Part shown: positions 19,205 through 32,300 of the stretch, in pieces
How the letters are laid out: every line of letters begins with the position of its first letter
Numbering within the stretch: position 1 is the stretch's first letter
Source of the DNA: Takakia lepidozioides
Lineage: Eukaryota > Streptophyta > Takakiopsida > Takakiales > Takakiaceae
Reading direction: 5' to 3'
Length of the DNA: 64,000 bases
Assembly: GCA_030704615.1 (NCBI GenBank)
Contig: CM060733.1
Location: 55,550,001-55,614,000 of the forward strand
Program-made: the position numbers and the translations under genes
Notes under the pieces: model-generated
The model's database searches: none
Seen by the model: only the letters and a program-made list of their open reading frames with translations
Told to the model about the DNA's origin: nothing

Positions 19205-19741
19205 CTACCTCCTCACTTCATCATTTTCAATATCCCAATACATTTCCTCTGTTGAATCTCCCTCATACACAATCATACACACTCTCATCTCCCTTCTCAC
19301 GCAACACTTTTCCAAACCTTCAGCAAAATGGCGAAGTGGATCATTAAAACGCAGAGAACCCACACTGGTTGCGTTGATCGAGATCATACACAACGGAGAG
19401 CGGGCAGGGTGTGCGCTAGGAGAATGCGGAGCAATATCACAATGAAATCGAGTAGGCTTTGTGATGCATAGGTGCCGAGGAGGAGGCGAAGTCACATTCA
19501 CTATCGGAGACCGCTTGGTTTGAGCCGTCTCATTTGCTTGAGAGTCGACATCCGGCCGCATGACCTCTTCCCTCAAAACAAAATTGATATGGTCAGAAAA
19601 CCCATTTGGATCATCCTCTTCCCTCCTCTCTTTCCAATCTAATATTAGACCACCATGTCTCCTAAATAGGATTCGAAAGTTATGAGCTTGAGGATACTTT
19701 GGCACAAGCTGCGTACAAGGAGGTCGAGGCAAACCCAACAA
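19205..19741 (-). CDS. unrecognised 178-codon ORF
   Basis: An open frame rich in Arg, Pro and acidic residues. I recognise no domain, no signal peptide and no membrane segment. The N-terminal half (KYPQAHNFRILFRRHGG) looks protein-like; the rest is low in conserved pattern. It may be a transposon remnant or chance. Upstream in the same frame a stop lies near 19743. Confidence 0.2.
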   Translation of the reverse strand: MLGLPRPPCTQLVPKYPQAHNFRILFRRHGGLILDWKERREEDDPNGFSDHINFVLREEVMRPDVDSQANETAQTKRSPIVNVTSPPPRHLCITKPTRFHCDIAPHSPSAHPARSPLCMISINATSVGSLRFNDPLRHFAEGLEKCCVRREMRVCMIVYEGDSTEEMYWDIENDEVRR

Positions 19742-20645
19742 GTACTACACTCAAGCAACCAATAATCTCGCCAATTGACGCTATGTGTAGTGGTGGATGA
19801 AAAATGAAGAGACATGTTTTGGGGCACATCATCTTTTAGGGGTTAAAACAGAAAAAACAAATCTGACTTTAATAATGACTAATACACGTGACTACGAGCG
19901 AGTCCTGAGTCAGCATGATGTAGGACTGCTGGTTGGTTGATTTTATTTACTATTCATGTTGGGGTGCTTATTTCATATCCATGACTATGAAGAAATGGTC
20001 AAATAATGTTCACCACAATCCCACAATTCAGAGAATCGTAGTCATATCCATGACTATTGACGAGACCACCTGATTATGACGATGTGTGGATGACCTCCAT
20101 GAGTGTTTTAGGAGACTGTTCATAAAAGACAGGTTTTCATGTGCTGATGGGAACATGATAAAGTAAAAAAGAGAAAGAAGAGCAAAAAAGGGGATAGAGG
20201 CGCTAAGTTGCTATCATATTAGAAAGGATCATAACCGTGATAGGAGGCCATGAAGGTCAAACATCACAAAAATAGTTAAATCGCAAAAAGTTAAAATTAA
20301 TTGCTGACATATATGTAAAAGCTAAACATATGGATTTTTGTTTAAAATATAAACTATATAGTTGTCCAAACTTTAGAGGGATAGCTACTCACTGCTTTGT
20401 AAACTTCATGTGTGTATGGAGTCGGCGCTTCTAGCTTCCATCTACATTACAAAATACATTTATAGCTTTAATTTTGTACTCAGGTGGTGCAAAGAAGGTG
20501 TGAACGTCAGTACTAACTATATAAAAAAAGTTAAATAATATGACTCAATTCTAGTAATCTTAGTAGTTGCCACAGTAGAACCTCTCTCTCAATCTGAAAC
20601 TGCATTGTGATGCTCCTTGACAAGATTCTTTTCACCTATTTGTCA
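19742..20645. other. no gene seen; AT-rich intergenic
   Basis: No open frame above 60 codons with family resemblance. AT-rich, including a long A/T stretch around 20280-20360. Confidence 0.5.
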
Positions 20646-20648
20646 TTT

Positions 20649-21331
20649 CACTATTTATGATTAAGGAGGGTTTGCAACCCCCGCAAAGGTTTCATGCAAA
20701 TACCTTGAAACGATAACATCGCGGGGGCATTGGACGAGATTTGCGACGATTTTTCGTTGCAAAGGTTTTTAAAACCTTTGTTAAAAGCTCTACGACGACA
20801 TCTCATCGCACGTAGGTCCCCCCCTTTTTTTTTAAATTACGAAACAAATTCGTCGCAATTCAACCGAAGAAATTTTTGGATATGCTACTGCTACTACTGC
20901 AACGATGGTTGTGCGACGCTTTTTTGTCGCAATTTCAGTGAGAATCTTTGATAAGTCCCATTTTTAAATTTGTTTTTTGCAACTGCAACTACTGCTACTA
21001 CTCCGACAACAGTTCTGCGACGCTTTTTCATTGCAAACTTTAGTAAAATCCTTTATTAAAAATCTTTGCGACGACATCTTGTCGCACTTAAGTCGCATCT
21101 AAAAGAATAGAATTGCAGGATGCCAATTCGTCACAATTCAAACCAAAGAAAATATTTGAATCTGCTATTGTTACTACTACCACTGTGATAATGTCACAAC
21201 TTTTTACTACTATGATTAATAGACATCTGCGACCGTTTTTTTGCGACTTGTGTGCGATGGTTTTCATCGCGGTTTGAAAATGACGCTTTTGCGTTGCACA
21301 GGCGTGCTGAACCCCCCCAAACGGTGTAGTG
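20649..21331. mobile_element. possible non-autonomous CACTA-like element
   Basis: The right end reads ...GGTGTAGTG, which on the other strand is CACTACACCGTTTGGGGG, a CACTA-type terminus. The left end proposed here begins CACTA at 20649. Both sides are flanked by TTT (20646-20648, 21332-21334), which fits the 3-bp duplication of CACTA elements but is weak because it is low complexity. The interior has many copies of GCGACG/CGTCGC words in both orientations (for example near 20740, 20790, 20850, 20908, 21018, 21068, 21228), like CACTA subterminal repeats. It also has a diverged direct duplication (about 20756-20925 and 21025-21200). Beyond CACTA the two ends do not match well. Confidence 0.4.
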
Positions 21332-21334
21332 TTT

Positions 21335-23143
21335 GCACTGGAAAATGATGGAATGATTAAATTCAAATATTTAAATATATATATATCATGTTACCATACC
21401 AGTTAGTGTTAAGCCTGCTCTTGAATAGGAAAAGCCCAAAATTTCCCAATCTGCAATTTTGGCAACAGTTCATTGTTGTTATCACCAGTCAGCATGGTGA
21501 CTCAAATAGTGGTCTCCTGCTGCTTTCTGAGGTTCTAGAACATTTCTGCCTAGTCATCTCCTCCTCACCACATTTATCAACTATCAATGCCGGCCGCACC
21601 AATCGGCCACCAACATCCATCCATCCACCCACCGACCAACCGACCCTTCCTTCCACCAACAGAAGCCTCTGGAAACACCGCCAGGACCCACATGGCATGT
21701 CATCAACATGTCCAAAAATTCTTCCATATCCAACGTGTTTGTTATCCTCAGAGAAGGGAAAAGATAGAAACAATTTGAGAAAGCCTGAGGAGACAGAGTG
21801 CATGGATTGATGGATTGCAGTAAAAACAATGTGTGCTTGGGGTGGGCCCCTTTGTACCTTGAGGAACAAGTTCATGCTGATTTCCGTGATCCTCAGCGAT
21901 CCCTCTCATGCTGCAGACGGTGGGAGGCATGTCGATGGCATGACGGTTTGAGATGGCTGGATTGAGATACTATCAATTAACCAGAAGAAAAAACAAAGAA
22001 AATTCTGGAAAAGGCCCACTTGGAGGCTGGAGATGAGATGAGGTCGCATCTCGACAACAGTGGGATTTGTGCAAGACATTCTTGGGCGGGGTGCTTCCAT
22101 TTTTCTACACAAAAGTCGGATTTCTCTCTGCGACTTTTGAGGCTTTCTATTCTGCGCATACCGCCAAAGGGGTGAGCTTTTTCAAGCTTGGAGCGCAGCT
22201 AGTTTCAGTTCTGCATGGGAGGTTCGGGTTTGGATGTCGCTCGTTGTTGGCTGCAGCAGCCGTCATTTTGCTAATCTCTGGCCACAGAAATTGTTGAGTT
22301 TTGGTGGGTACCCAGCAGAGTAAGGAAACTAGTAAAAAAGAAGAAAGCAGTGTGGAAGATCGGCCATGTGGAGGAAGGCTATGATGATGGGGCGGAGGGA
22401 GCGGCGCTGCGTCGCCAACTTGGCAGGCTGCAACTGGGGCTTCTAGAAGAGGGAGGTCATGGGATGCAACATCCTGCCAGGCAAGGCCTTGGGTAGGTAC
22501 TGCCATGGAGGACGTCCCAGAAGTGGGGGGCAGTTGGGGGGTGTGCTGAACTCACCTTCTGCTCGCTTCTGTTGACTGTGGGAGCTGCGGAAGGACTATT
22601 TAGTATCTTCGCCCACCTTCCCAACCCAAAATCACCGGGAATCAAGCCGGCCGCTCGGCCCCCTTCCACCTCACACTCATAGTTATCTTTGAATTTGTAC
22701 CGTTCTTAAGTATAAAGAGCAATCTGGGCAGGTACAGTGTCAGGCTCCGCGCTTCTGAAGGCTGGTTTTTGGGTTTTGTTTCTTGCGAACACTGTGCTCA
22801 TCAAGTTCATTTCATACCCTGTCGGTTGCCTCCCTCTCTATCTTGCATTCCCATGTCTCTCGTTTCAGACTTTGGACTGGCGTGAACTGTTGTTTTTAAG
22901 TCCGCACCTACTTGCAAGGGTCCAATTTCACCGGTCTTCGGTCCTCGCTTTAGTGTCGCAGCTACAGTGTGCATCCTCCGAGTCTTTTCCCACCCCCCTC
23001 CATGCCCTATCTAGTGATCTGCCTGTCTTTCTTTGTGCTCCTTGTGGTGTGCTGATTCAGGTCCATAGGATTTCGGTCCGTGAGCTTGCAGGTTGAGTTT
23101 CTCTCACACGAGTAAAATATCTTAACTATCAAACTCTGGTGAA
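21335..23143. other. no gene assigned; upstream region of the DnaJ gene
   Basis: Open frames on both strands between 21388 and 22670 lack family resemblance. 22700-23143 likely includes promoter and 5' leader of the J-domain gene, with CT-rich stretches (about 22805-22990). Confidence 0.4.
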
Positions 23144-23914
23144 ATGGAGACCAACGCATCACTTAGGAGCTCTATGTCTCCAACAGCATGTCGCCCTCTC
23201 TCCACCAAGCCGTGTCTGTCTCCAACGCTCCTCTCCCCTCGTAGTCCCTGCTCTGCCACCATGTTCTCTTCACCAAGTTCGGAAAGTTGGTCTGCGATTC
23301 AGGGTTCTAACGGGAGCTGCTTCTCTGGAAGACAATTTCCATCCAGGGATTTCTCTCCCACTATGCCCAATTCTCGAAACAAACTAGGTCTGTCTGTGCA
23401 AGTTGGCGCTTTTTATAACTCGACTCGCAGCTCCCCACAGGAAGAAAAGAAGGACGAGATCCCACAGAGTCCTGCAGAGGCTGACAGAGCCCCCAAACAG
23501 ACGCTGTATGAGGTACTAGGGGTGGCACAAGATGCATCGCCAAAAGAAATCCGGTCAGCATACCGCAAACTGGCACTCCAATTTCATCCAGATATTGCAC
23601 CCCCACAGGACGTTGAAAAATTTACAGACATGTTTTTGGTGATCAATGAGGCTTATGCCACCCTGTCCGACTCCCATAGCCGGTCTCTCTATGATGCTAA
23701 GTTGGCATATTGGGCTCGGCAGATGGCGCCTGCTCTTGATGGGTTCAACGTGTCTTCCTTCCAATTTTCAGGATTTCAGAAGACGAACATTTGGGCAAGA
23801 GAAGGAGTAGATGGTCAAGCAACTACCGCTTCATATTCTCGTCCTTCCCCCACCAGCACGATATCCGGTCAGTGGAGAGGGAAAAACTGGGAGACAGATC
23901 AGTGCTGGTGTTAG
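23144..23914 (+). CDS. plastid-type small J-domain (DnaJ) protein
   Basis: Intronless 256-codon frame. Residues 1 to about 80 are Ser/Thr/Pro-rich with few acids, like a chloroplast transit peptide. The J domain covers about 118-186: TLYEVLGV, YRKLALQFHPD with the essential HPD loop, INEAYATLSDSHSRSLYD. The C-terminus is short and lacks a zinc-finger or client-binding domain, as in plant DJC/J11-type proteins, which stimulate Hsp70 ATPase in plastids. The ATG at 23144 is the first in frame. After the HPD domain another frame (about 23870-24095) stays open and protein-like, so the true C-terminus may differ. Family certain, localisation inferred. Confidence 0.88.
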   Translation: METNASLRSSMSPTACRPLSTKPCLSPTLLSPRSPCSATMFSSPSSESWSAIQGSNGSCFSGRQFPSRDFSPTMPNSRNKLGLSVQVGAFYNSTRSSPQEEKKDEIPQSPAEADRAPKQTLYEVLGVAQDASPKEIRSAYRKLALQFHPDIAPPQDVEKFTDMFLVINEAYATLSDSHSRSLYDAKLAYWARQMAPALDGFNVSSFQFSGFQKTNIWAREGVDGQATTASYSRPSPTSTISGQWRGKNWETDQCWC

Positions 23915-24321
23915 AAACTTGTGCAACCTTCTCGCTTTGCCTACATATGGGAAAAGATCTAGCCGAGTGCTTTCTGTTGCACCCGTTGCCGAAGAATTCT
24001 TTGATATGACACCTCCCGTGCATCAGGATCCAGTAGACGCAGCAGCTCAAAAGGGACTTCCTCCAGCTTACCAAGCAATGCGATCGAAGGTTTAGGCCGC
24101 TTGTGAGATCTAGGTTAGAACCAAAATAGAGGGAATGTAGAAATGAGGGAAGGCGGGGCTTTTGAGCTGTGTAGTACAAGCTTCACCAGCAACCGTTCTC
24201 TAGATACACCGATAGATCTTCAATCCCGTTGTTTGATGATTTGAACCTTGTAACATGTTAAAGTGGGTAAACTTAATGTAGTCTATTGTTCGACACACCT
24301 AGTGAATTGTACTATTATTCG

Positions 24322-24697
24322 ATGGAAATCTCAGTAACAATCCCCTCGTTCATGAGAGCGTTCGACTTCTATGGGGTGTTTGTCTCAGAGTCTAACATTA
24401 TTGGCATGATCGATGGTAGATTCGATGGTAGTTTCCAAGGTTAATTTGAGTGTAAGGCATGTATGAAGCAACTGTTTGTGCTTCCGATTTCTCATTGCAG
24501 TACTATCCATGGTGCCACATGGAAATCTTAGTAACAATCCCCTAGTTCATGAGATCGTTCGACTTCTATGTTGTGTTTGTCTCATAGTCTAACATTGTTG
24601 GCGTGATCAATGATAGATTCCAAGGTTATTTGAATGCAATGCATGTATGAAGCTTCCAATTTCTCACAGCACAGCACAGCACAGCACAGCACAGCAC
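24322..24697. repeat. direct repeat pair and (CACAG)n microsatellite
   Basis: Two diverged copies, 24322-24494 and 24519-24666, share ATGGAAATCTnAGTAACAAT and TTCGACTTCTATG. The second runs into about seven CACAG units (24664-24697). No gene is seen between the DnaJ gene and the tRNA apart from an 80-codon open frame at 24740-24982, which begins like a transit peptide but has no homology I recognise. Confidence 0.8.
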
Positions 24698-25281
24698 ACT
24701 TGCTCTATACTATACTAGCTGACAAGCTCCAAGCAGACGATGGCGGCGCTCACGCATTCCCCAAAAACTCTAGTGCGAGACTGTAGCTCCATTAAATTGG
24801 ACTCCCCCTTCTGGAAGACATCAATCTCCCATCCAAGCTTTCGTCCCAGCTTGCTTCAAGCATATATAAACTCCGCGAAGTTGGGTACTAGATACTCGAG
24901 TTCGTTTCGAACGGCAAGCAACTTGTTGGCTTCTTTCTCCGCATCCTTGTTCATACATCACTTCCAATTTCCTCCGAAGTAGGCAAACCCACTTTTCCAG
25001 AGCCGGACACAGACACGCACAGTACAGGAGGGACTGCATGGTGGCGGTGCGAAACGTGTAAAGCTTGCACCTGCCATGGGTCCCATGGTCACGCAGCTGT
25101 GAGGTCGACACTTAAGCTTCCCCGATCAGATGGCCCCCACACAGATCTCTCGACACAATGTGAGTAAAAGAATGTGCAGAGCTGCATGCAAACCATCGGT
25201 CTGCCGGCCCTCTAAAGTATGTCAGATTATTAGCCAACAATCTTTCTACAACACTCATTCGAGACCTAACGACGAAAAAGA

Positions 25282-25354
25282 TGGAGATGCGGGGTATCGA
25301 TCCCCGTACCTCTCGCATGCTAAGCGAGCGCTCTACCATCTGAGCTACATCCCC
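25282..25354 (-). tRNA. tRNA-Ala, anticodon AGC
   Basis: 73 nt, folds fully. Acceptor GGGGATG/CATCTCC with the alanine identity pair G3-U70 and discriminator A73, D arm GCTC...GAGC, anticodon stem CTCGC/GCGAG with loop TTAGCAT, and T arm CGGGG/CCCCG. No intron. A run of five T follows on the minus strand (25275-25279), a pol III terminator. The A at position 54 is seen in other plant tRNA-Ala genes. Confidence 0.97.
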
Positions 25355-26383
25355 TTCATGGATCTCGCCTTTGTTTCTATGCTATTCAATCTTTGTAAGC
25401 AGAAATGGCTGCAGCCAGCAACCCATCCTTCCTGAAGACGCAGTCGTGTCTATGGTATTTAATTTACTCATTGTGAACAGATAGCCAGCTGCCCCCAGGT
25501 ACAATGTGAAGCCATGTATGTGCGATAGGGTCAAATAATGTTGGTTGATTTCATGCACAACATGCCGTGCATACTCTCTACTCCGGAGCAGAGGAATTGT
25601 TCAAAAGGTACTTTTCCGACGTAGCCCTAATCTTTCAGATTGAGGTTTTGATGTTACCCATGCATGCACCTGAAATTAGACCACACTGCATGGGAATACA
25701 AAAGATAATTGAAATCCAATCTAGTATGATCTAGAAAAGGCGCAATATCTACAAGCCTCAAGGCTGCTCAACTTGGTTGATGTGGCGTTATGCCGTTATG
25801 CCCATGGAATCGCAGATGGATCATGTTTCGGATCATAGTAGTTTATAAAGGCTTGTGCAGTTAGGAGTTGGTTGTCCTTGTGCAATGCAAAAAATCTGAG
25901 AGCTGCCCATCTCTCATAGTTGTGCGAGTCCTAGAAAAGCAGAAAAAGAAAACAGAAGAAAAACAAATCACTCTAGTCTAGACCAGGTGGGGCTTTGTGA
26001 GATTGTCACAGCATGACACTGGTCCAAACAAACTAGTCTGTTCTGGAATAGCAGCACTATGCTTTGAACATGAATTGTGGGAAATAGGAATTTGATTGAA
26101 ATTGACACAGGAAAAGGTCAATCGGAGCATCCAACATCTGCCAACAGGTGAGTTATGAGGCCATGGATAACGAAGTGAGCATTTATATTTGAAAGAACAG
26201 TTGTATGGGAAACCTACAATTGTGCTACATGAGATGTGGGCGAGATAGAGGCAATTCGTTTCAGACAATCAGTTCTGAGTGGGGTCTCGGAGAAGATGGC
26301 ATTGACAAGTTTTTCCACCTGCAACCCCCACACCAAAGCAGGCCTTCGTCAATAAGAAAACCTGTCAAAATCAAAGACACAGC
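25355..26383. other. no gene seen; downstream of ZW10
   Basis: Includes the ZW10 3' untranslated part near 26380-26200. No other supportable feature. Confidence 0.5.
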
Positions 26384-29300
26384 TCAACAAGCTTGAAGCC
26401 TTTGGAATCCTTCTTGCCTTGCAATCCCGCATGCCACCATCAGCATCAATGCAGGGATTTTCTGTAACATCCTTGAACGTCTCATGCATGGGCCTTTCCC
26501 TCCTGATGTGATCATTGATTTCCATGTGACAGCTGAAGTTTCCACCCATCACAGAAGGACTATGCGAATCTATGCATGTGGAAGGACATTAGATAATGGA
26601 CCAACAACGTGCAGTACAACGATTTTACCTCAGGAAGAGAAAATCCACACAAACTCAGGTCTCCACTCTCCCAGGCTTGCGTGATTGGTCTTAGCGACAT
26701 GTCCAACAAATCTGTGAGGCCAATGAAGCATCCACCAGTGACCAAAAAGCACCACTAAGTGGGAGATCCTTCTCTATACAAGTCCTCACAAAGACAATCA
26801 AGTGATAGCTAGTAATGTGAGTGATCACCAGGTACGTTTATAAGAGGATCTTGCTTCTGAAAATCCTAATCGCAACTGTAACCTGAAAGATAATGCATAC
26901 AGTTGTCTATGCCCTCACATCCACCACTGTCACCTTCCAACTGCAGGTACCAATCATGTCATAAGATGACCCACTGTGTTAGGCCCGAAGAAGCAACAGA
27001 GGCCTGAAAATATGCACTTGCCAGTAAGACGCGCCAGCTTCTGCCATGAGGGGACCAACTTCTTTATTGTGTCATCCGTTTGACTACCATCTATTCCGTC
27101 CACTTCCACTTCACCAGTGCCCGTCCCAAGCAATGGAGACAGCCCCTCCAGGGCAACAAGCATCAATTTTCGCAGCTGCATGCATGCATTCACAATCCAT
27201 CAACAACAAAATACAGATCACCACCTAAAAGTTGCTCATTAATGCTAGTACCCAAGGAATGAACCACCCGTGGCCTGCCCTCATTTCCACAAATGATGGG
27301 AGCAACAAACAAGTTGCGGTGCACATGCGCCATATAAACTCAATTTCTTTGGGTCTCTCATACATATAAGACAATTTTCTTGTTCTTTTTCTCTCTAGTA
27401 CGCATGGAACAAGCTGGTACCTGTTCACTTTCTTCGACTGAGATATCATCCAAAGCAAGCACTTCAGTGGTCAGCCGAGCAACCACAGTCTCTACAAGCC
27501 TGCCCATCAGTTTGTTGCACACACTGCCCAGCAGTACTGGTTCCCATATCATCCTCACCCTCTCCAACACCGTTACTGCCTGGCAGTATGAATACAAGTT
27601 CTCAAGGATCAGTGACTCCAGGAGATACACACTGCGTAGAGGCACCCATAGAGGTATATACAACACCAGTCAGCACCAGCTACCAGGAGGTCAACTCTGT
27701 ACAATACTACTTGTAAAGAAGCAGGGCACAGCAAACAACCACCATATTCACAGCATTAGACGGACGAAGAAAGACATGACTTGCCAGATTGGAAGAAAGG
27801 AATGTACTCATTGATTGTCCCTATGATGGCTATGGTGTACCCCTTCAGGTCATAGTCCCTGCAGGAGACCAACCAACCATCCCAGAGCCAATCTTGCATT
27901 CTTCACGCACCAGGGTAGAGTGACAGAGAGAGCAAGCTTGGCCACACTCCACTGCTTAGGCTGCATTTGATGTATTTCTCTGATTGTCTGGGTCAGCATT
28001 TCTCCACTTGCTAAGGGTTTTATCATGGTTGTGGTCTCTTACAATGTTTTCAGCCCCCTGATCAAAGGAGGGTCCAACTTTGCCTGTCTAAGTTTGAATC
28101 AAGGCATGCTATGCTCCACAAAAAGGAGTCAAAGGTTTGGTGGGTTTAGGCAAGGACCTGCTGGATTGCACTGCTGGCAATTTGAAATTGCTTCTTCTGG
28201 TCTGTAGATTTAAATCCATTTGCACGATCTAGACCCTGCAACAACATCCTACCATCAACACAACTTCAAAAGAGTAGTTTTTCTTGCACCACTGGTTCAA
28301 ATGAGTTGCACTACGCCTACCTGCAGAACATATAGACTCCCACCCTTTCATTATGGATCCTACAGGTTTCTTCTACTGTGGTCCTGCCTGAAGTCTCCAA
28401 ATCCAAGGGAACGAGGGCTTGCCCCATAAGCAATCTTTCTGATACATGAATTGTACAATTCTCAATATGGAAACTCAGCTTATAACATATACAAACAGGA
28501 GGTAGAACTCACCTCCATGAGATCCAACTCAATCAGGTGAACCTGTCCCTCAAGAATCTCACAGCCCATTCTCCGAAAAAGAGGGACCAGGTCCACAAAC
28601 GAGAAAATTTTCTGAACATTGGAGGGGAGAGCAGCACGGTACTGCACACACCCATGGACTCACTGAATTTACATTCAATAACCTCCAGGACAGTTGGCTG
28701 TCCAATCATATACGTATGAAATCAGTGTGATGAAAGCAGCTTTAAGAAAAATGCAAAGTATCTTGTTGGAGCTAACACTTACCCTGACATACTTATTTTT
28801 CAAGCTAAGGGCTTTCCAACCAACTGATTTGGTCATATTTTGTAGAACGCTCCAGTTGGAAGAGTCATCGAGGTTCACAAATTTCTTTTCATGAACACTG
28901 TCTATGTCTTCACCTGACTAGTCTTGATGTGTTCATTTCTAAGGACTGCTGGCACAAGAAGTAACCGATTTCTCTCCAGAAACCAAAAGCATAACCCTCC
29001 AAAGCTTGACGGCCTGATTAGAAATGAAACTTTCCAATAGACCATGCCACTCACCATGGCTCAGATCTGTGAGAAGAGGTCTGACCCCGCCATACAGCAA
29101 GAACAAATTTCCTCTATTATGGATAAACACGTAGTGATAAATTTACAATTGTAGGTTACTCTTCCATTCAGCTAACAGAGCAAACTTAGTTAAGTGGGGG
29201 CACAAACCTGAAAGGCAAGAAAGAGAAGATGATGGGCGATATAGAAGCAGTCATTGTGGCAAAGTGCTGCCACCTGGTGGATGCTGTTTAGCTGTGCCGC

Positions 29301-32300
29301 CACCTGGACATACACGCACCATAGGCTTCATGAGAATGTACTCATAAGACTTTGTTTGCCGCAGCCTTTACTTCACGAGAGAGAGCAAGAGACAGAAATC
29401 ACAGAAAAGAAACAGCGAAAGCGACAGACAGGGAAAGGGGTACACATCAATGTGAAACAGTGAAAGTGACCAATTTGTGATGCAGAATATTTGATAAGAT
29501 CTTCATTCAAAGTTTCATCGTAGTTGACAAATAGGAGGTCTATGCAGACCAGCCATGTAGGACCCATACATGAAGACAGAAAAAACATGGAGCATCCCTG
29601 GGAGGATCAAGGGTCACGAGTGAGGATGATAGGAGACCATGAGAAAAGGTCTGCTTGTTTCATGCCCATCTTTCTAGGTGTACCAGGATATGGGGAGAGG
29701 GAAAGGGTGGGAAAAATCCAAGAAGGGCAGCATAAAAGGGAAGGACTGAGAGGAGATCGTACCTTCACAGGAACAACAGCGCGATAGAGAAGAAGAGCAT
29801 CACGAGCAGCATGGTAGAGTTCTACTGCTGTACGTGAGGTTGACAGACATGCATCCTGCATCCCAAGCAGGTAAAAATTACAACTAAACCTGCATACATT
29901 TCAGGGTCACACCATTTTAAAGTTGCAGGGAGGAGACCATGGAAAACCATCTCCTAAACACAAGGTGGCACTCGGTGCTAACAACATGCTAGCCAAACTG
30001 CAGATTGAAGGCCACCACTGGCAGATCTACGTGGAAGGCTAGTCAGGTTGTCTCCTACATTGTCAGGACTTCCCTCAACATACATACATACAGATATCAC
30101 AAATGTACCTCCAGAGTCTGATGTACTATCTCCATAAGGTGCTTAGCTGGGTAGGTAATGGCATAGATCTCTTCTTGCCAGAATGGCACATCATCGCTCT
30201 CATCCCTGTCTTTTTTGGTCTTCTCCTCAGTGTTGGCCTGATCACCACATGTTTTAACATAAGTACAACAATAAAAATAAGGCAGGTTAGCTTAGCTTGA
30301 GAACATTCCCACATAAGATGGGATACTTCATGCAAGAAAGATGCTGTGCCTATCTTCTTGACCTACCCTTCTCGCTCTTTCCTTGTCTCTCTCTTCTTTT
30401 TCTCTTGTAATCCTACCTAGGCCCTTGAATCCTCTCTCTCTGTGTAAGTGGCCTCCAGCTACGAGAATCCGAAGTGCCGGGCAGCTAACCTGCAAGAAAC
30501 ATTCCATTTCTGAGAAAAAGCTTGAGGTTTTTTCCAGTTTCAAGTCGTTCTCTCTTTAGGTGCACTGTTTGACATATGTCCTCTGGGCATCTGCAAACGA
30601 ATAAATTTCTCCTCTTAAGCCCAGAATGCTTACCACAAAAAGACTGTAATTGGATTGAACCAGCATATCACGGGCTTTGGCGAGAACATGCTTCTTCTTC
30701 TTCAATGCAAAGTGGACCTCCACCTCTGACGAGAATTTACTTAGTCTGTCGCCTTTGGTCTCATCCCAGTCAGGAATCAGACCCTCTTTCCCCAAAGAAG
30801 CCTCAAATTCAGCTGTCATTTTTGCCAGCTCCTGGAACGCTGCAAGCTCTGAGGTCTCATTTGGCACAGCCTGCATTAAAATGTGAAGCAAACAAGTTTT
30901 GGGGCTGTTTCTTTTAACAATTCCATGCGGAGCCTGAATGGATTCACTTGCCGCTGGGCTATAGTGCCTTAGCAAAGCACATCCTCATGGATGCAAGTAC
31001 AAATACAGGGCCAACTCCTTACATGCAAACATCTATTTACCAAGACTATCAGGTTACTATTTGCTATATCACCAGCATACTACTCTCTAAAAAATTTCTA
31101 ATCTTGACATGAAACTCAACGTCCCTGAGAGACACTTCAAGGCCTTGTGAAGAATACCATCGTGGATTAACAGCTGACAACACAAATCTCGAGGGCTATG
31201 ATACAGTATGGAGACAGAACCTTGCTAAGGCAGTTGAAAATGATGGCCTCCGCCAGCCTAGGCCAAATCACCCGCCCTAGGCGCCGCATCCACAGGTCAT
31301 TATTGGCCAGCAGGTTTGCCCGCAGAAACTTGAAGACATGGAGAAGCTTTGCATAAAAATCTGGGTGCCGTGGTTTTTCTGACTGAAAGTAGGAACACAC
31401 ACACCCCCCCCAACCCACCCACCCATCGACCCAAAAGAAAAGCAAAGCCCCATCCCACATGAAATGAGTAGATCGACTACATTAGAGATGAAAGTTAAGG
31501 GATACTAAAGCCGCTGCCCATAATTTCAACTGAGAAAACAGCTATTATAGATTTTCCTCGAAACTTGTAACCAATCTGGAAAGTTGCAAACTTATTGGGA
31601 GATGGAAGTTGCATAGAGGCCACGCCTAAGAGAAGAGTAGCAATGGGCCACATTGCTGAAGGTTTGCTTCCAGTAGCTCTGGACTTTCACAACCTCCATA
31701 ACTGCAACATGGCTTTGATGGAAAATCTGTCCGGGCTTTTATACCTGTAGTTAAATCTGTATGGCAGTGATGAAGACTTTCAAAAGGAACCCAAAAAGTG
31801 CCGTAGACATCTTGTAATTGGTCAGTGCCCACCCAGTTATGGGAAGGAGCAGAGGAAAAAAATAGCTATCAAGGCATTACCATACACTACTTGAGTAAAG
31901 GGGACTGTACTGCAGCAAGAAATGGACCAATAAATTTTGGGTGGGCCCTTGAGGTACTATTTGGTTTCCACTTTCACCCAATAACCTCAAAGGACCTCAA
32001 TAGGGGAAGTGGTGCAGAGAGAGACAGGCAGACAGACAGAGAGAAGTGATATCAGCGTGCACCTGAGTTTCCTGGCTTAAACCCCAGCTAAGAAGAGTTT
32101 TTCCTGGTGTGTCTGCACTGCTCAAGGGTCCTCCAGACGCCACATCAATTTGAGGGTTACAGAGGATCGGGTCTAGAACTTGCTTGAACACCATGTCTGC
32201 TACTGTCGCAAGCCTGGTGTCCAGCACTCCCATGTTCTGCACAAACAGGGCAGAGTGAAAGGAATCTGTCATCCAAGAGTGATGAAGAGTGATGAGTGAA

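Noticed and set aside
24740-24982. 80-codon open frame with transit-peptide-like start
   Set aside because: No donor site leading to a recognisable second exon and no conserved motif.
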